A stretch of DNA of 64,000 bases from Phoronis australis (Eukaryota > Phoronida > Phoronidae). Positions 24,891-38,399 of this stretch are shown one piece after another; the stretch's first letter is position 1, and every line of letters begins with the position of its first letter. The translations under genes were made by a program, and so were the position numbers. Location of the stretch: assembly GCA_002633005.1 (NCBI GenBank), contig NMRA01000197.1, positions 62,001 to 126,000 of the forward strand, written 5' to 3'. The notes under the pieces were generated by a model. The model searched no databases and had not been told where the DNA came from. It saw only the letters and a list, made by a program, of their open reading frames with translations.

Positions 24891-25116
24891 CCCGCTTTCC
24901 TCGCAGCTTCATGTCTCACACAAGAGGGAACGACACACCACCCCATAGCGGCAATCATTGTGAAGAAGAACCACTGACGTCGCAGCGTCTTTTCTCACCT
25001 ACCTCACGCGTTAACGCTACACCTCTCGGCGAGGTAAGATCGACCGCATGCGAGGTGACGTGGATATAGTCCGATTAAGAAGGTAAAAAGTCTAATTAAA
25101 TCAGGTGGCATTCTCC
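24891..25116. mobile_element. TTAA (piggyBac-like) element, right-end fragment
   Basis: Matches the right end of the element at 30742-32441: CGCTTTCCTCGCAGCT, CACTGACGTCGC, TTTCTCACCT.CCTCACG, and the terminus AATTAAATCAGGTGGCATTC. The final TTAA is not preserved (CTCCGGAG). Confidence 0.7.
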
Positions 25117-28100
25117 GGAGGCTGCTGATGTTATTGTTTTCTAGATAATGAGGCCCAGCATAAACAGATTGGGGGCTACAATAGTATTTTTATATTTTAA
25201 TTTTCAAAGTTTGTAAATAGTGTATTTGGAAAGTTCGTAAAATCGACGTGATTAGGTTTTTAAAATTTTGAAATTTGGACAAGAAATGTGAATTTTGCTA
25301 CCCAAAACGGTTGTAAAATGTTCCAATAATATCTTTCTCATGAACTGTGCGGAGTGTGCAACATAATTGGGCCAATTATCAAACCACTGGGCAGAAGTTG
25401 GATTTCGAGGTACAGTTCTTGGCATGAGAAGCATTAGATATATGTGGGGAGTGTCATTTATTGTCTTTTCCATGTGTCAAGAACCCCAGGGACAAGTTCT
25501 TAAACTTGAAATCTTGATTAAAATAATCCGTAATTTGTGCAGTTTCAAATTGTTTGACAGGATGTTCGGCTGAGCCTGGTGACGCCACCGACATAATAGT
25601 TTGGCTTTTACTGCTGTCAGTTGTCAGATGGCTCAGGTGTGTACAAACGTGGACATAGACATTTTGTTGGACACTATAACATCGACGTATTCCAATGATA
25701 TTGCTGGTGCAGCAGCGTACGCCAATGACAACTCCCGCTCTCTTCCTGATAAAATTCTACCTATGTTGTTTGACAGTTCAGCTAAAAATATTCTCGAAAG
25801 ACTGTCCTAGAGGGTGTTCCAGCGATATTGTCACTCGGTTTTTCATTTTCTTAATTCTAAACGGATTTGTTACATTGGGATATCGAGTCGTTCAGTGGTG
25901 CCTTGTAGTCGTCCAATGTTTCTCTACTTGAACCGGTGTCGCCGTGCATCTTTGATATCACGAAAGGTAATTCATTGTTTACGTTATTGTATTCGTCCAG
26001 CGGGGTAGATAATTGGCGTTTGCGTCCTGACATCGAACAAACGACTGAGCCTGGCTCAAAAGAAATATTCACAGCAAGCCTTTAAAATCCTGAATGGTCT
26101 AGAATACGGGCTAACGGAGGCCGATTAGTTGCAACTCGAACTACTGGTTCGGGATTGTGACAAATCTCAAATAGATGTTAAAATGTAAAATCACAGTTGA
26201 TGTATTACAAAAAACATAACTGTTCAAAGGGTGACAGTTAAAAAAAATCATGAGAATGAGGAGTCAGGCACCAGGTGGTCAACTGGTTCGACCACGCGTC
26301 GGCTCACCAAGGTCTGCCAAACATCGTGTGGTAATCGGGCAAAGATTGATTCAATTTACGAGCAAGGGAAGAGGACAAATGAAAGCCAGTTACCCCAAGC
26401 AGCAGTGTTCATTTAGCATTGTTTTTGATGCCCGATATTGTAAGACAATGTTGAATTTTTACATCTGAAAATATTCCAAATTTGGTCAGTGTACGTGTGG
26501 GTGAAAAATGCGATTAGAATTGGGTCACCAGCGTCACTCTTACATTTACGTCACTTATGTCCTTTCGACATCTGGTAACAAATTGTGTGTTAATGTGGTT
26601 TGTTTCCACTATCGATTTTGTAACGGTAGCATATGCTTACCAAACGTTTTTAAGAAGTGATGCTGGTGTTGCGCTAATGAATAAATAAGAGTTGTTCTAA
26701 ACAAACAGTCGAGTGTGGATTGGTCAGTAACGTATGGGAGAGAGAAACATTTTGTCAAGTGTTTTGCTTGACACTGTGTAATCACTGATTCCTGCCTCCA
26801 CCTCCAAACATCTTAGCCGACACTGTGTAGATCAGCAGCAGAAACTGGCGAACAGTAAGTATACGTTATTTCTTGCGCAACGGTCGTTTGTTATACATGT
26901 AAATTCTCGAGCAAAAAACCATCTGTTCGGAAACTACCGCATTATGTTTATGCAGTACAGATTCTTATATAACTGTTGTAGTGTTCTTCCTATAAACGAC
27001 TTGATGCCACCAATTTACACAAAAATTAGTACATTTCGTTGTGTTGTTGTTTTAGATAATCGAAACAATTGAAATTTGTTATTCGTATGAATTAAAAAGT
27101 TAATGAAAACAACACCCCTAGCTTGGACGTCAAAAGAGACATGTTTTATTTTTGCGTGTATCTTAGATATAGAGATAGATAGATATAATATGTATCAATC
27201 CAAAAAGTTCCAATACGAAACAAAAATAATATTTTACACCAGAAAAAAGTACCAATATAAAAACACAAATAATGTTTTACACCAGAAAAAAATTCCAATA
27301 CAAAAACACAAATAATATTTTACACCAGAACATCAGAGTTGACAGTTGTCTTCCATCACAGTCCCACGAATGCTTCCATATAGTTTTTTCACGAATGCAT
27401 TAAAGTATTAAAGTTCTCACGAACGCAACTCGTTCATCATGAAACTTTTGTTAACGAGAAAGAAAATTTGTTTCGGTACACGAAATAATACAGTTCGAGA
27501 AAAGACTTGTGTTCGTGATAAAAGAACAATGAGAATGACTTGTACGATCCATGTGGGCCGAAGGTTGTCTACCACGATGTATCTGTTATAAATTTAGTGT
27601 AATGAATTAATGTAACAAAACATTTGCCCACTTATCTCGTTTAAAAGTATGATTTTCTTAAATTAGATTTCGAAGGTGCAATAAAATGTTTTTGATCCTT
27701 TTATGAAAAAAACACGAAAGTATAGAGCACTTAGGGCTACAAAAGTTGTCTCAACGTGATTATTTGTGGGCTTATATAAGTCTAGCAGTTCGTTTTCTTG
27801 AGACCATGCTTAGGGCAAAGAATGACGGGACGAGTCTTCGAAGTATGTCTTGAATCTCGCCTTCCGTTCACGAGTATCCATCAACAACTAAAACGCAACT
27901 TTTTAAACACGCTTTCTAGTTCAACTAAGAGTAAAAAATGTCAAAAACGACGAAAACGTAACTTTGGCACATAATCTTTGCATCCATAAGTTTTACCATG
28001 TTTGAGACAAATTTAAATCACAAAACTTAAGCCTTTCCTCTAAAAATTTTAAGCCAATAAACACTTTCAAAATTAGTTTTCAAAACTGTTAGCTTCAGGG

Positions 28101-29857
28101 TAAAAACGTGCAACCCAAAATAAGAATCGATGCGAATCGGAACCGTGGCCCTTTGAATACAGTATTGATATACTAACACAAAACAATTTGTTTTGATATG
28201 TATAATGCTTCATGTCAATTTTATTACATTTGTGCTTTATTTAACCGTTTTAAATTTAGTCCAGAACCGCGATTTCACTGAAGTTAACTTTTTAACGCAA
28301 TTTGTTTTTGTCACTGTAACTGATCCGTGAAATATTAAAACGACTTCTCACACAACATATGCCGATAGAGAGTCGCTCTGAGACCATGAGCTGACCCCAG
28401 AAAGTAATTAATATTTACCTATTCATATATTTAACATACGATTAGAAGACTGACATAGTGGTATAAGTACTTCAATATGTAAATATTAAATAAATAAACC
28501 TGACACCTTAGAAAAATAATTAAATCGTTGCTACATGTCTTCAAAGATTAGAACATGATAAACAAATTGATAGTGTTTAAGAAATGACTACATGTATATG
28601 TGTAAGTGTGTGCGTATATGTTTGCAAAATTAGCAGTGTTTCTGTGTAATAGTACAATATGTATATGGTTATTTACGGTAGACATAATTGTAAGTGAAAC
28701 AGCTCCAGTCATTGCACGTTGAGAAAAAATCTGAAATCTTGTTCCTGTCCAGCAAAAGAGGGTGTGTTTATCTTATCTAGAACTAAGACGGTATTTTATT
28801 TTCAAAGATAACTTTAGAAACATGAAAACGTAAACAGTGACTTGCCACGATTGGTTTGTAAAATGGAGTTTTCAGTAATAGGGTTGTAGTCGCGACAAGT
28901 AACAATAAAGTATCGTAAGAGATCTGGCGAACGATAATTTCTTATCGGTCTGTTGTTTCGGTTGTGATAGCAATTCTAACTCACTGCTAACTTCACTCCG
29001 CGATTACGTGAAATGCGCGCACAGATCTGATGAATCATTACCGTGTGGCGTCTGAAGCTGTTTTGAAGTGCTTTTCTATCTCTTAGTTTTTGGATTTATT
29101 GATTGTATTGCGCGTTGTTTAGATGATTGAAGGAGACGGAAGCATGAGGCAACTCGTGCGCTAACATTTGGCCTTTTGTCACCCCAATGTTGTAAGCGCG
29201 CCTTAGCCAGACTGTGTGCAGAGTAACCCGTCTATTCACAAAACTTCATTAATGGGCGTCGCCCAGCAGCGCTGCTGAAAAAAAAAAACGTATTCGGTAT
29301 AGTTTCTCTTGCAATGCACCGATTTTAAAAATTCAAAGACGGCTAATATTCATTTTGTGGCCATCCTTATTTATTGGTTTCGACTTTGAAACAGATACGC
29401 TAAACAAGTGCGTTGGTTACGACCGCAATCATCTCATCCGATAGACATTCGGCCAAGCCCATGAATAGCCATCAGTTTACTTTGATGTGTGGTGGCGCCG
29501 TAAAGTCTTTGAAAAGTCGATAAATTTGCTGGTGAGTGTGGGGTGTGGGATGCACGCATTCTCGTCCACTTTCCTGCAAATAGTGCAAGCGTTCGAGTTA
29601 CCATTTGTGGCAGAACATTTTTGCGGACAAAATCATAAGAATATATAATCGAAACCACCCGTTTCAACATGAAATATTCTTTCATTGACACCCTCACCGG
29701 TTGAGATTGGGCAACTCGACCTTGGAATATGCCTGCAGTGATCAAAAACACCATGCTATTGTAGTCAGTTACACAGGCACCAGAAATTTGTACACGGGGA
29801 AGGGTCCGTTTGTGCACATTCTCGGGACACCTCACCAGTGTCAGTAGGCACCGCTAC

Positions 29858-29861
<4 letters not shown>
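25117..29861. other. Long gene-free stretch
   Basis: No gene was recognised. The frame at 25601-25810 (69 codons, starts MAFTAVSCQM) is uncharacterised and not supported by splice or family evidence. A three-copy tandem repeat lies at 27204-27332. The 133-codon minus frame at 29434-29835 shows no domain. Confidence 0.5.
27204..27332. repeat. Tandem repeat, three copies of about 42 bp
   Basis: The units begin CCAATACGAAAC (27210), CCAATATAAAAAC (27252) and CCAATACAAAAAC (27295). Each ends with TTTTACACCAGAA. Confidence 0.85.

Positions 29862-29946
<85 letters not shown>
29862..29946. repeat. (GT)n microsatellite
   Basis: About 85 bp of uninterrupted GT dinucleotide. The Cys-Val and His-Thr open frames over it are artefacts of the repeat. 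Confidence 0.98.
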
Positions 29947-29948
<2 letters not shown>

Positions 29949-30737
29949 AGGGAGTGAGAGGTAGACGCCAAAGTAGTCGTGACTCAGTGCATGTTCGTGA
30001 CGTTTCACACCTTTTAAGGTGTAAAATTAAAATTGGTACACCACTTCATGAAGTTTGATTTGGAGTGTTTTTTAACTTTAATAAGGCTGAGAATAAAAGA
30101 AATGTTGATATTTAATCCCATACGCGTTGAATCTGTCGAGGGAAATACGTTAATGTTTTCCGTATTCACCCCCGCACTACTTCAACAGCGACCTCTGACA
30201 TGGAAAGTTCAAAAGGTAGGTCAATGTCGACTCGACGTCGATAGCTGGTTCGGTCATCAAACTTTCGAAAAATAGTTTAAAATAATGCAATTGCAACAGT
30301 GTGAGTAACACTTGACATTTATTCAGGTCTCAGTCGTAACATCCAGAACAGGAATCTTAATTAGCTGGTATTATGAGTATATGACAGTTTTGTCTCTGTT
30401 TTCAATTGCTAAAGTTATGTCGTCTTCAACCCAGGCGCCGATTCCTCGGTAACGTCGGTCTCGTTGGGACATTCCCAGATGAAATGAATTCTCGATAGGA
30501 TATGGCAATAGTATTTCTATGTATGTGGGATAACCTATATATATCCCACTCGACATGGCGGAATAATGTCTCGTGGGATATTACTTCGTCAACGCCACTC
30601 TCTGTACGTTTTGTGTATTTTTTCAACATGCACACAAGCAAAAATCCAGAATTAAATACAACAAAACGGTGTTCATATACGACAACTGTAGCTCTTCAGT
30701 TTGGTAAAAACACTTATTTGAAATATGACCACAAGTG
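29947..30737. other. Non-coding stretch
   Basis: Nothing recognised. Confidence 0.45.
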
Positions 30738-30741
30738 TTAA

Positions 30742-32441
30742 AGGAGCATGCCACCCAAAAAAAACCTAATTTGTATCAATTCAGATCGAGTAGTTCTACT
30801 CCATAATGACACGTACGGTTGCGTTACCTGACGCCTGACGGCAGACGGAGGTGTTGAAATTATCCAATGACGTCATCGGTTTCACACGCAGTCTGTTCAG
30901 CAGTTCACAACATGGGTTACTGGTGTCAGCTTATCGCTTGAAGTCATCGTTGAACACCAATCAATCATCAAACTTCGATGTAAAACCCTTAAAAATACAC
31001 CGAGTTCTTATAAAAACGTGTTGTTTTATTTCGCTCTTACGCATTTATTGGTATTTGGACACACCGTAGCCTACAAAGTTCGACAGGCCAATAACTCGGG
31101 TCCGTAGCAGGAGTCTGGGGTCTGTTCGGAGATAATTTCGAAGTATTTTCAATGAGATACAGACGGGAGAACCTAGATCTGTGTTGTTTAGACTTGCGAT
31201 TTTTTTGAGTTCTAAACACAAAACGCTTGTTAGCCTGGCCAGTGCCTCGGAGCCCGATCAGATCCGTCGCGGCCGGCCCGGGATTGACTCGTTATCCGCA
31301 CCAGTGGCTCAGAAACTGATCAGACATCACGAACATAAACCAGCCAAAGTTCAGTGGAAACTAAACTTCCAGCCAAGAAAATACTATACTAGTGAGCCAA
31401 AGTAATGTGCACCTGATTATGTTGGTAAATTAGCCACGAAACTGCAAATCTACTTACTCGTCGGGGGCCGCGAATTCTGAGGTTCCGCTTTGGCCACAGC
31501 ACCGTCAGGGCAGAAATTGTACATTGACAATCGTTATTTGAGTAATGTAAATGTAAATAAGGATTCCCCTAACACCTGGCCGTGGGATGGAAATCGACTT
31601 GTTTCACAACAGTTTCTGCAAGCAAACACGAAATTAGCATGAGCTCACTAGGCCTAGGTGTCCCGTCAAATTAGTTTTACTGCACCTAAAGCCGGGTAAC
31701 GCAGTGTTTTATTCATTGTTGGCTTTTCAAATCCTTTGCACTCACGAACACTCCAAAGGCATTACAGATTGCATTTAATGAGACAGACTTCGTTTCAGTT
31801 TTATATAAGTTTTGGTTAGGGTGAGAATAATACATTTTGAAACAGAACGCTCAGTAATAAACGCCAACATGGCAACTCGCAATCCCGACTTAGGACGAGC
31901 TAGAGCTCATCATTTCCGACTTCGCAGGTGGATCGTTAAGTTTTACAGGCTATCAATTCGAACAGGAATACAGTGATGAAGAAATACTAGAGAGGCGCCG
32001 TGAACAAGCTCGGACAACGGAACGTACATGTATGGAGTTATTTGGTAAGCCGGCATTCGTCAGGCACTGCGACGTCTGCAGGCCACAGACACGGAGATGT
32101 TTCACGGCCTCATACTTGCTAGTTACAGCGTACATTTCATTCTTCACTACCATGAGCCACTTCCTAAGCATCTCGGACTCTCGAGGAAGTAAAAAAAAAA
32201 ACGATATACCTGCTTTCCTCGCAGCTGCTTAGTTCGGACACGCGGGAACGATGCACCACAACTTAGCTGCATTCACTCTGCATATGAATCACTGACGTCG
32301 CTAGCGTCGTTTCTCACCTTCCTCACAGGTTAACGCGACACCTCTTGGCAAGGTAAGGTCGACCGTATGCGAGGCGATGTGGCCGGATATAGACCGACTA
32401 AGACGGCAAACAAGACTAATTAAATCGGGTGGCATTCTCCT
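30742..32441. mobile_element. TTAA (piggyBac-like) non-autonomous element, full-length copy 2
   Basis: Flanked by TTAA at 30738-30741 and 32442-32445. The ends are AGGAGCATGCCACCC and, reverse-complemented, AGGAGAATGCCACCC. Length is 1,700 bp, in the opposite orientation to copy 1 (12174-13839) and similar along its whole length by eye. No intact transposase. The plus-strand frame around 31945-32100 (GYQFEQEYSDEEI, FGKPAFVRHC) appears in both copies but is interrupted; it is not identified. Confidence 0.87.
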
Positions 32442-32445
32442 TTAA

Positions 32446-35400
32446 GTCCATAAAATCACTCGGATTACAGATGTCGCCAGTGAATTGCAATAAGCAAAAA
32501 GACTCCTAGTTGGACGTAGTATAATAAAACAGTGAGTCCAGCGCAAGCTATATCTTGCAAAACATCCAGGCCATACCTGCAAAGCAAGTCACTTCACCGA
32601 AATCAGCCTACGAGGCATTCTACCAATCAACCTGTGACAAATATTTCGCACAACGAATTCTAAAGTGCCAAAGCAATTCTCCAACACGAGGAAACTCAAT
32701 CGGCTTTCAGGAATCGTTGACCTCAACGTGTATTTATTCGACAAACTGCCGAAAACGACCTCTCACGAGAGTGTTCTTTAGTCGTACTCAAGAGCTATTA
32801 CACGATGGGCTTCGTAAGTCCGCTAAGAATCGCACTGACAGGCCACGGAAAAGCTATCCGTGCCCACTTGTTTGCCGTTGTAGGTTAAAACGTACTAGAT
32901 ATTCACTAAACCGACGATGACTAAAGCAGCATCAGTGAAGCCGGTGTTCCCAGTCATTCGAATCCACCACAGACATTCTTCGTGATTGTTGATAACGAGT
33001 TATCCAATAAAAACGAAAGAACCATTGAAGCAGATTTCCCAGCACGGCCCGTCTTACCATACTCGGTTTATTTTACAACTGACGCAAGGCAGCATGAACA
33101 TTTTCCAAGAAAACGTCTACCCTGTGAATTTCAGGAATAAAATACCAAGCTCGTTCTCGAAACACTTCAGCATGGCAGTGTTCTCAAAGAACTGCACGCC
33201 AGTGCCCATTGGCAAAACAATTTTAACCGCCTTCTTTGTCAAGGCTTGTTACTGTTCGGCATTTGGTGCGAGCTACTGCGCTTAATTTCCACTATTAAGG
33301 GGCATGCGCTGTAGGCTTAGTACTGAGAATGGGTGCGACCTTTAGGACACTATATGTTCAAACCAGGTTACAGGTTTTGTCTATCACTTGCAGACTCAGT
33401 AGCGTGAACATTATAGCAAGATCATCAAATTTCAGTAATAAGATATTGTAAGTAAATGTAGTGTGGTATGAAAAATGCACTGCGCCACAATCCAAAAATC
33501 GTTTCTTAAATGAGTGTTAAAGATTCTAGTGAAATTGTCCGAGTTTCTATGACTATTCATTTTCCAAGCAATGTCAGCCGATGTTTTTTGTCGTTTATGT
33601 TATTTAGTTCTCCATTTTAATTCAAACCAAAGCCTATTTTGATTTCGGAACCATCCAATCGAGCGCCACAAGCGAGTGTTTTTTCTGAAAATCGATGATG
33701 GAAATAAAGGCATTCTTTCGTAAAAAGTTATTTTTTCAACTCTAGGCATAACTGAACTACATATGCAAGACATTAGAACAATTTTCCATTTAGGGTGAGA
33801 ATATGTTTGGTCACTCCACAGCAACTGGTATGAATAAAAACATTTTAAATGAACATAACATTTTCATCGTCGCAAACGCTAAAGTTAGATTTCATTCTAA
33901 AAGTTCAACTTGTTGGGTAAAACGCAGGAAGTTGAGTTCACAGTCTGACTTCATCAGCGGCTTTTTCCTAACTGTCCCAAAACACTTTCTAAAACCCGGT
34001 TCATACAAATTTCTTGTTTTGAAGAGGGGTTCTTTCGAGGAAGCCCTTTTAGTGACGTTGGCTTTGTAAATTTCCAAGACATTTTAACATAAGCCTACGA
34101 TTTCCAACTGCGAAGCAAACGTAAGTTCTTAACTTATCTGGACGTAAACTAATGAGGATGCACACTGTAGGTCAGGCGCACTGAAGGAACATTGACAAAA
34201 CTAGCCACTGCGTTCCGCGAGCCAAACAGTAGTGCGTATTTTTTAATGTTGGGGTACGTCAGAGCTTCGACTACAAGGATTGTTTTACTCGCGTATAAGC
34301 GCAATCCCTCAGCTGATTCCGAATATACATGTAGACGTAGCTTCGAATGTTGGGCCGATGCCTAAATACGGCATCGACAGTAAAAACAATAAAGTTGTGA
34401 TGGAATTGTGTAAGACATTGTGGCATTTTAAACATCTTATAATGATTTACATTTTTGATACTTCAGTGACTTCCGCCTTTTATGAAAGACTAGTTAAATA
34501 TCTTCATTCAGTTTTCAATTAGTTAGCCAGCTGGCATTCTGATGTCGGATATCGCAAGCTTCAATCCGTTGAAAATTGAAATTCACGAAGTTCTGAAAAG
34601 TTAATGTGGTCCGGAGAGTCGCCACTCTCCGAAATATCGGCCCTTTGGACTATCAAACCAAACTCCAAGAACATCAAATAAATATACGTGTACTGTACAT
34701 GTAGGTCATCCAGTTACCCGTCGTCTGCCTGTATTCCCACAGTGAGGTCCAAAACACTACCCATACTGCCTTGCGTGACCAGAAGCGCCGTCCTAGCGAA
34801 TGATTTATGAACTGCTATCAACAAGAAGGTCTACTCCAACGAGGCCCTAGTTTCCATGAGTAGCAAGTCAACGTTAAGTACGTCGCCGTCACTTTCGTCA
34901 CTCGGAGATACGGCACCATCAACTGCAATATTTGAAAAAAAAAAACATTTTAAAAAAATCAGTATCGTTCTACAACATTTTAGATGTCACTCACGTGTAC
35001 TACTTGGGCTAATATTTTTTCCCACGGAGTACAACCAAGTGTGTAAATTCAGCTGTAGAGCATTTAGAACTCGAATTCAAAACATTAGAGATGTCAAGAT
35101 ACTGTACAAAAAATTAAGAATAACATTTTTGTCGTAAATAACAAAGATTAAGTTACTACTGACAGAAATAAAGTTTAACATTCACTTTTATTATACCACA
35201 GACGTACTCAGCTTCTGATCGTCCCCAATACACTATATATAAATACTACAAGGTATGACACTCGGGACTAAAAATTCCACGGGTGCTTCAGTTCAGCAGT
35301 GCATATCAAACATAAAACTTAATAACTTTACACAAAACAGGGGTTCAACAAACCATTAGCAATTGTTCTTTCTTCTAATACCATTTAAGGTGTCCTGCTC

Positions 35401-36050
35401 TGGCGAGTTCATAACAAATTCGCGGTGAAAGCACAAAAATTTACTTTCTACTTTTTCACACGCGAATAGGGTTCAAGGTCAAGTACCGTACGGAATTATC
35501 TGATGAGTTACATACAGCCGGCAATTGCCGGTTCATCACGGAAGGTTACGAAATGGTCTGCTAAGTGTGGAGTTATCGATGTCGTGACTTTCCGTGACAA
35601 ATAGGCAATTTCCGTGTGAAAAAGAACTTAGTACGCATGAACTTCCTAACAACAACAAAGACGACGCCCATTCCTTTCCTTCTTTTAAACATCTAACTAG
35701 CATCTTTTGTAATAAATATTCTCATACCGAGGGTGACATATATGGCTATTGTGTTCTCTACATTTATTGTTTAAGTCTATTATTGTATTTGTCATTTTTG
35801 CACTCATATTTTATTTGTATTTTGTTAATATTTCATATGCTAATGTTTTCAACCATTTTTGTGTATCCATGTTCGCACCTTAATGGAAATAAGCTGTAAT
35901 TCCTCCGCTATCCGAGTTTCCCACTTGTACTTTTATTGAATTTCATTGGTCTTGAACCTTTTCTAGGATTTCCTGTAGTTATTTGGGACAAATAAAACAA
36001 CAATATTGGGAATTTCAGGGTCACAGCTCTACAAATGAATATTTCACATA
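32446..36050. other. Long gene-free stretch
   Basis: No recognisable gene. The open frames at 32555-32920 and 32986-33285 have no domain or splice support. Nothing else was seen. Confidence 0.5.
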
Positions 36051-36052
36051 AA

Positions 36053-36250
36053 GAACCAGATGGGTTCCTTAATTACAAGAGACAACACACACATTTACGA
36101 TACCCAATGTGTAATTGAGTATCAGATACTAAGTGGCCCAGGTTAGCACAGTACCAAATGGGTACATAATACCAAATGGGTATTGGCCAATTGCCTACCA
36201 AGTGGGTCGAGCAAAACGGCAAATTCAATAACAAGTACCAAATGGGTACA
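36053..36250. repeat. Interspersed TACCAAATGGGTA motif array
   Basis: Copies of a near-palindromic 13-mer occur at about 36152, 36170 and 36236 (TACCAAATGGGTA), with variants near 36055 (AACCAGATGGGTT), 36126 (TACTAAGTGGCCC) and 36196 (TACCAAGTGGGTC). The spacing is irregular. Confidence 0.7.
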
Positions 36251-36530
36251 ACTGCCAACTGCGCAAATATCATATAATAAAGTACCAAACATCAAACAGA
36301 CAACTGAGCTATAACAACCTGCAAAGCAGGTTCCGGACAAGCTGAGTGAGCAGACCAGCCGGAGTGATAAAAAGAGATATTGTAAGGAACGTGGTGTTGT
36401 GGCTCAGTATGTGCCACATGGGCAGGGTTGTTCATGGGTGAACAATCCTGTCCACCGCCAAAACCCGCGTGGTGGCCGTGACCCTGGTAGAGGAGTTGCA
36501 GGAGTTGGGGGAAAAAGGTAGTCGGAAACA
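36251..36530. other. Non-coding spacer
   Basis: No gene. Composition becomes more GC-rich towards the open frame that follows. Confidence 0.4.
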
Positions 36531-36983
36531 ATGGGAAATCGACCGATGCCTTTCTCGGATTTTCCTCCATATTTGTTGAAGCTCAACCCCCCTCCAGAGT
36601 GCAGGCAAGACGTGTGGCTTGGGGCACATCACCCGAGGGACAGGTTGGATAGCTCACGATGGGCAGTACAGTACCGCTCCCAAAAAGGTCGCAACCCAGC
36701 CACACCCTGCGCGACCATAGAGCTGGAGTTGTGGTCGCTGTATATGACAGGCCCCTCCAATGTCGCCCTACCGCACCCACCTACTAGACGCAGCTATATC
36801 TTAAGTACAAGGGAAATTGCACTACATGGCAGTGCAGACACAAATATACCTGAAGGACCTGGGGTAGCTCCCACCCGAGCCTCGCATGTTACAGGGCCAC
36901 CCAGCACTCCCCGCCGCGCGCCTAGCCAAGATGTTTTGAGATATGCTTGGAATTCTTGCGGCCATTTTCATAAAAGTGGTTAA
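36531..36983 (+). other. Unidentified GC-rich open frame
   Basis: An open frame of 150 codons in an island clearly richer in GC than its surroundings (about 36400-36960). The predicted peptide is Pro, Arg and Ser rich with no recognised domain, and the opposite strand is also largely open. It could be a retroelement fragment or chance; it is not called a gene. Confidence 0.25.
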
Positions 36984-37015
36984 CAAAATCAAGTTTAAGA
37001 CTTAAACCAGCCTCC

Positions 37016-37156
37016 CGTTCAGTAACGCTAGGACCTCACTAAAAAGCAAGACTTCGCGAAATTACGTGAGAATTTGCCGTGTATTTTTAATAAGAACACG
37101 TGACTTTGATTAGGTTTTAGCTAGGTCCTAGCGTAGGTCCTAGCGTCTACTGAACG
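37016..37156. mobile_element. Short MITE
   Basis: 141 bp with inverted ends: CGTTCAGTAACGCTAGGACC on the left and, reverse-complemented, CGTTCAGTAGACGCTAGGAC on the right, differing by a two-base insertion. Non-coding interior. Confidence 0.6.
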
Positions 37157-37700
37157 CACACCAGGTCTTCCTAACCCACGTCTAATTTTAGACCTAACAT
37201 GCATTTAACCAACGTGGTTTAAAGTCTGAAAGCCAGGTTCTGTTAGACTGGAGACTGTATTTAAGAAACAGGTTTAAAGTATCCAAGGTGTCCGGTTGTG
37301 TCAATCTGGATTAACTTAACGAAGAAAGTATTGAAGTTCTTCGATGGAACCTCAATCATGTGAGACAAATAGCTCATGTGTACAGTAGCAGTATCAGTGT
37401 GGACATTTGCAGGTGTGTCTGTTACCAATAAAATGAGTCACAAATGTCTGAAAGATTTTTTCATGATTAAAAGGTTTCCTCAAAGAACTAGATAGGGAAT
37501 ACATCAATGTTATAGAAAACGAGAAAACTGGCGGCAACTCAATGAGCGTAAGCAACAGGCTTGGAGAGGTAATGGTCCAGACTAGCTGCACAGTTCCCAC
37601 AGTTCTGAAATGAAGCAACAGGCAAGAAACACTTAAAAATGAAGGCCAGGAAGGAAATTACATTGGTGAAAAAGGTCGCGAAAAAAAACTTTGACGGACG
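37157..37700. other. Non-coding stretch
   Basis: Nothing recognised apart from repeated AACCAGG/TTTAAAC-type words that also occur near 38200-38350. Confidence 0.4.
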
Positions 37701-37917
37701 CAGTGGCGGATCTAGGGTATCATGAGGGGGACCAACGTTTTTCGTTCTCTGGTACCTGTGCCCAACAAACGTACACAAACTAAAGTACACGCCGACGATT
37801 AGGCGCAACATAATGAATACCCTAATTTAATTCCGTATAGTTTTTACTATTCACTTTTTGCTGGCGGCCAAATGGGAGGGTAGAACCCCTGCCCGGTCGT
37901 CCTTAAATCCGCCACTG
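37701..37917. mobile_element. hAT-like MITE
   Basis: The left end is CAGTGGCGGATCTAGGG and the right end, reverse-complemented, is CAGTGGCGGATTTAAGG. It is 217 bp long and non-coding. Same terminal type as 20145-20283, 22281-22515 and 63373-63695. No clean 8-bp duplication seen. Confidence 0.7.
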
Positions 37918-38399
37918 GGACCAAAGGAGCTCAGGCAGAAGAATCAAAGATGATGCCGTCTTTAGGCTCGCCCGTAACACTCACGACTGTGACGCCTTGC
38001 TCGATCAGTCTTATTCTGTGAAACCAGTCCGAATGACAATCTGCAACACGTTTCGGTCTACGTTTGAGTCCGTGTCGTAGTAAACATGAAAAATGAAAAT
38101 AATACGTTCTCGTTCTAAATTAATTGAATCGGTGTCTTTCAGCTCCACGGTTGAGCACACTTTTATCGCGCAAGTCAGACATCAATTTAAGAGTGTCAAA
38201 CCTGGGTCTGGACAGCTCTTTTAAGAGCTGGCTTAAAAGTTTAACCTGCTTTGAGATCTTAATACAGTTCTAAGGAATGTAATTCTCGTTGTTGAAATGA
38301 AAACCGGTGTAAACCAGGTCTCAAATTGGGTTAAACCAGGTTTTACAAGACCACTGGTAATAACGCTAAGACACCTTTATTACGTGCAATCTGGTCTAA
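37918..38399. other. Non-coding stretch
   Basis: No gene. Contains several AAACCTGGGT/AACCAGGTTT words in both orientations. Confidence 0.4.

Noticed and set aside
26270-26310. B-box-like GGTTCGACCACGC as a tRNA gene
   Set aside because: No matching A box at the right distance and no cloverleaf.
29765-30058. Open frames rich in Cys-Val or His-Thr
   Set aside because: They are translations of the (GT)n microsatellite.
36531-36983. A protein-coding gene in the GC-rich island
   Set aside because: No domain, splice site or family support; both strands are open because of composition.
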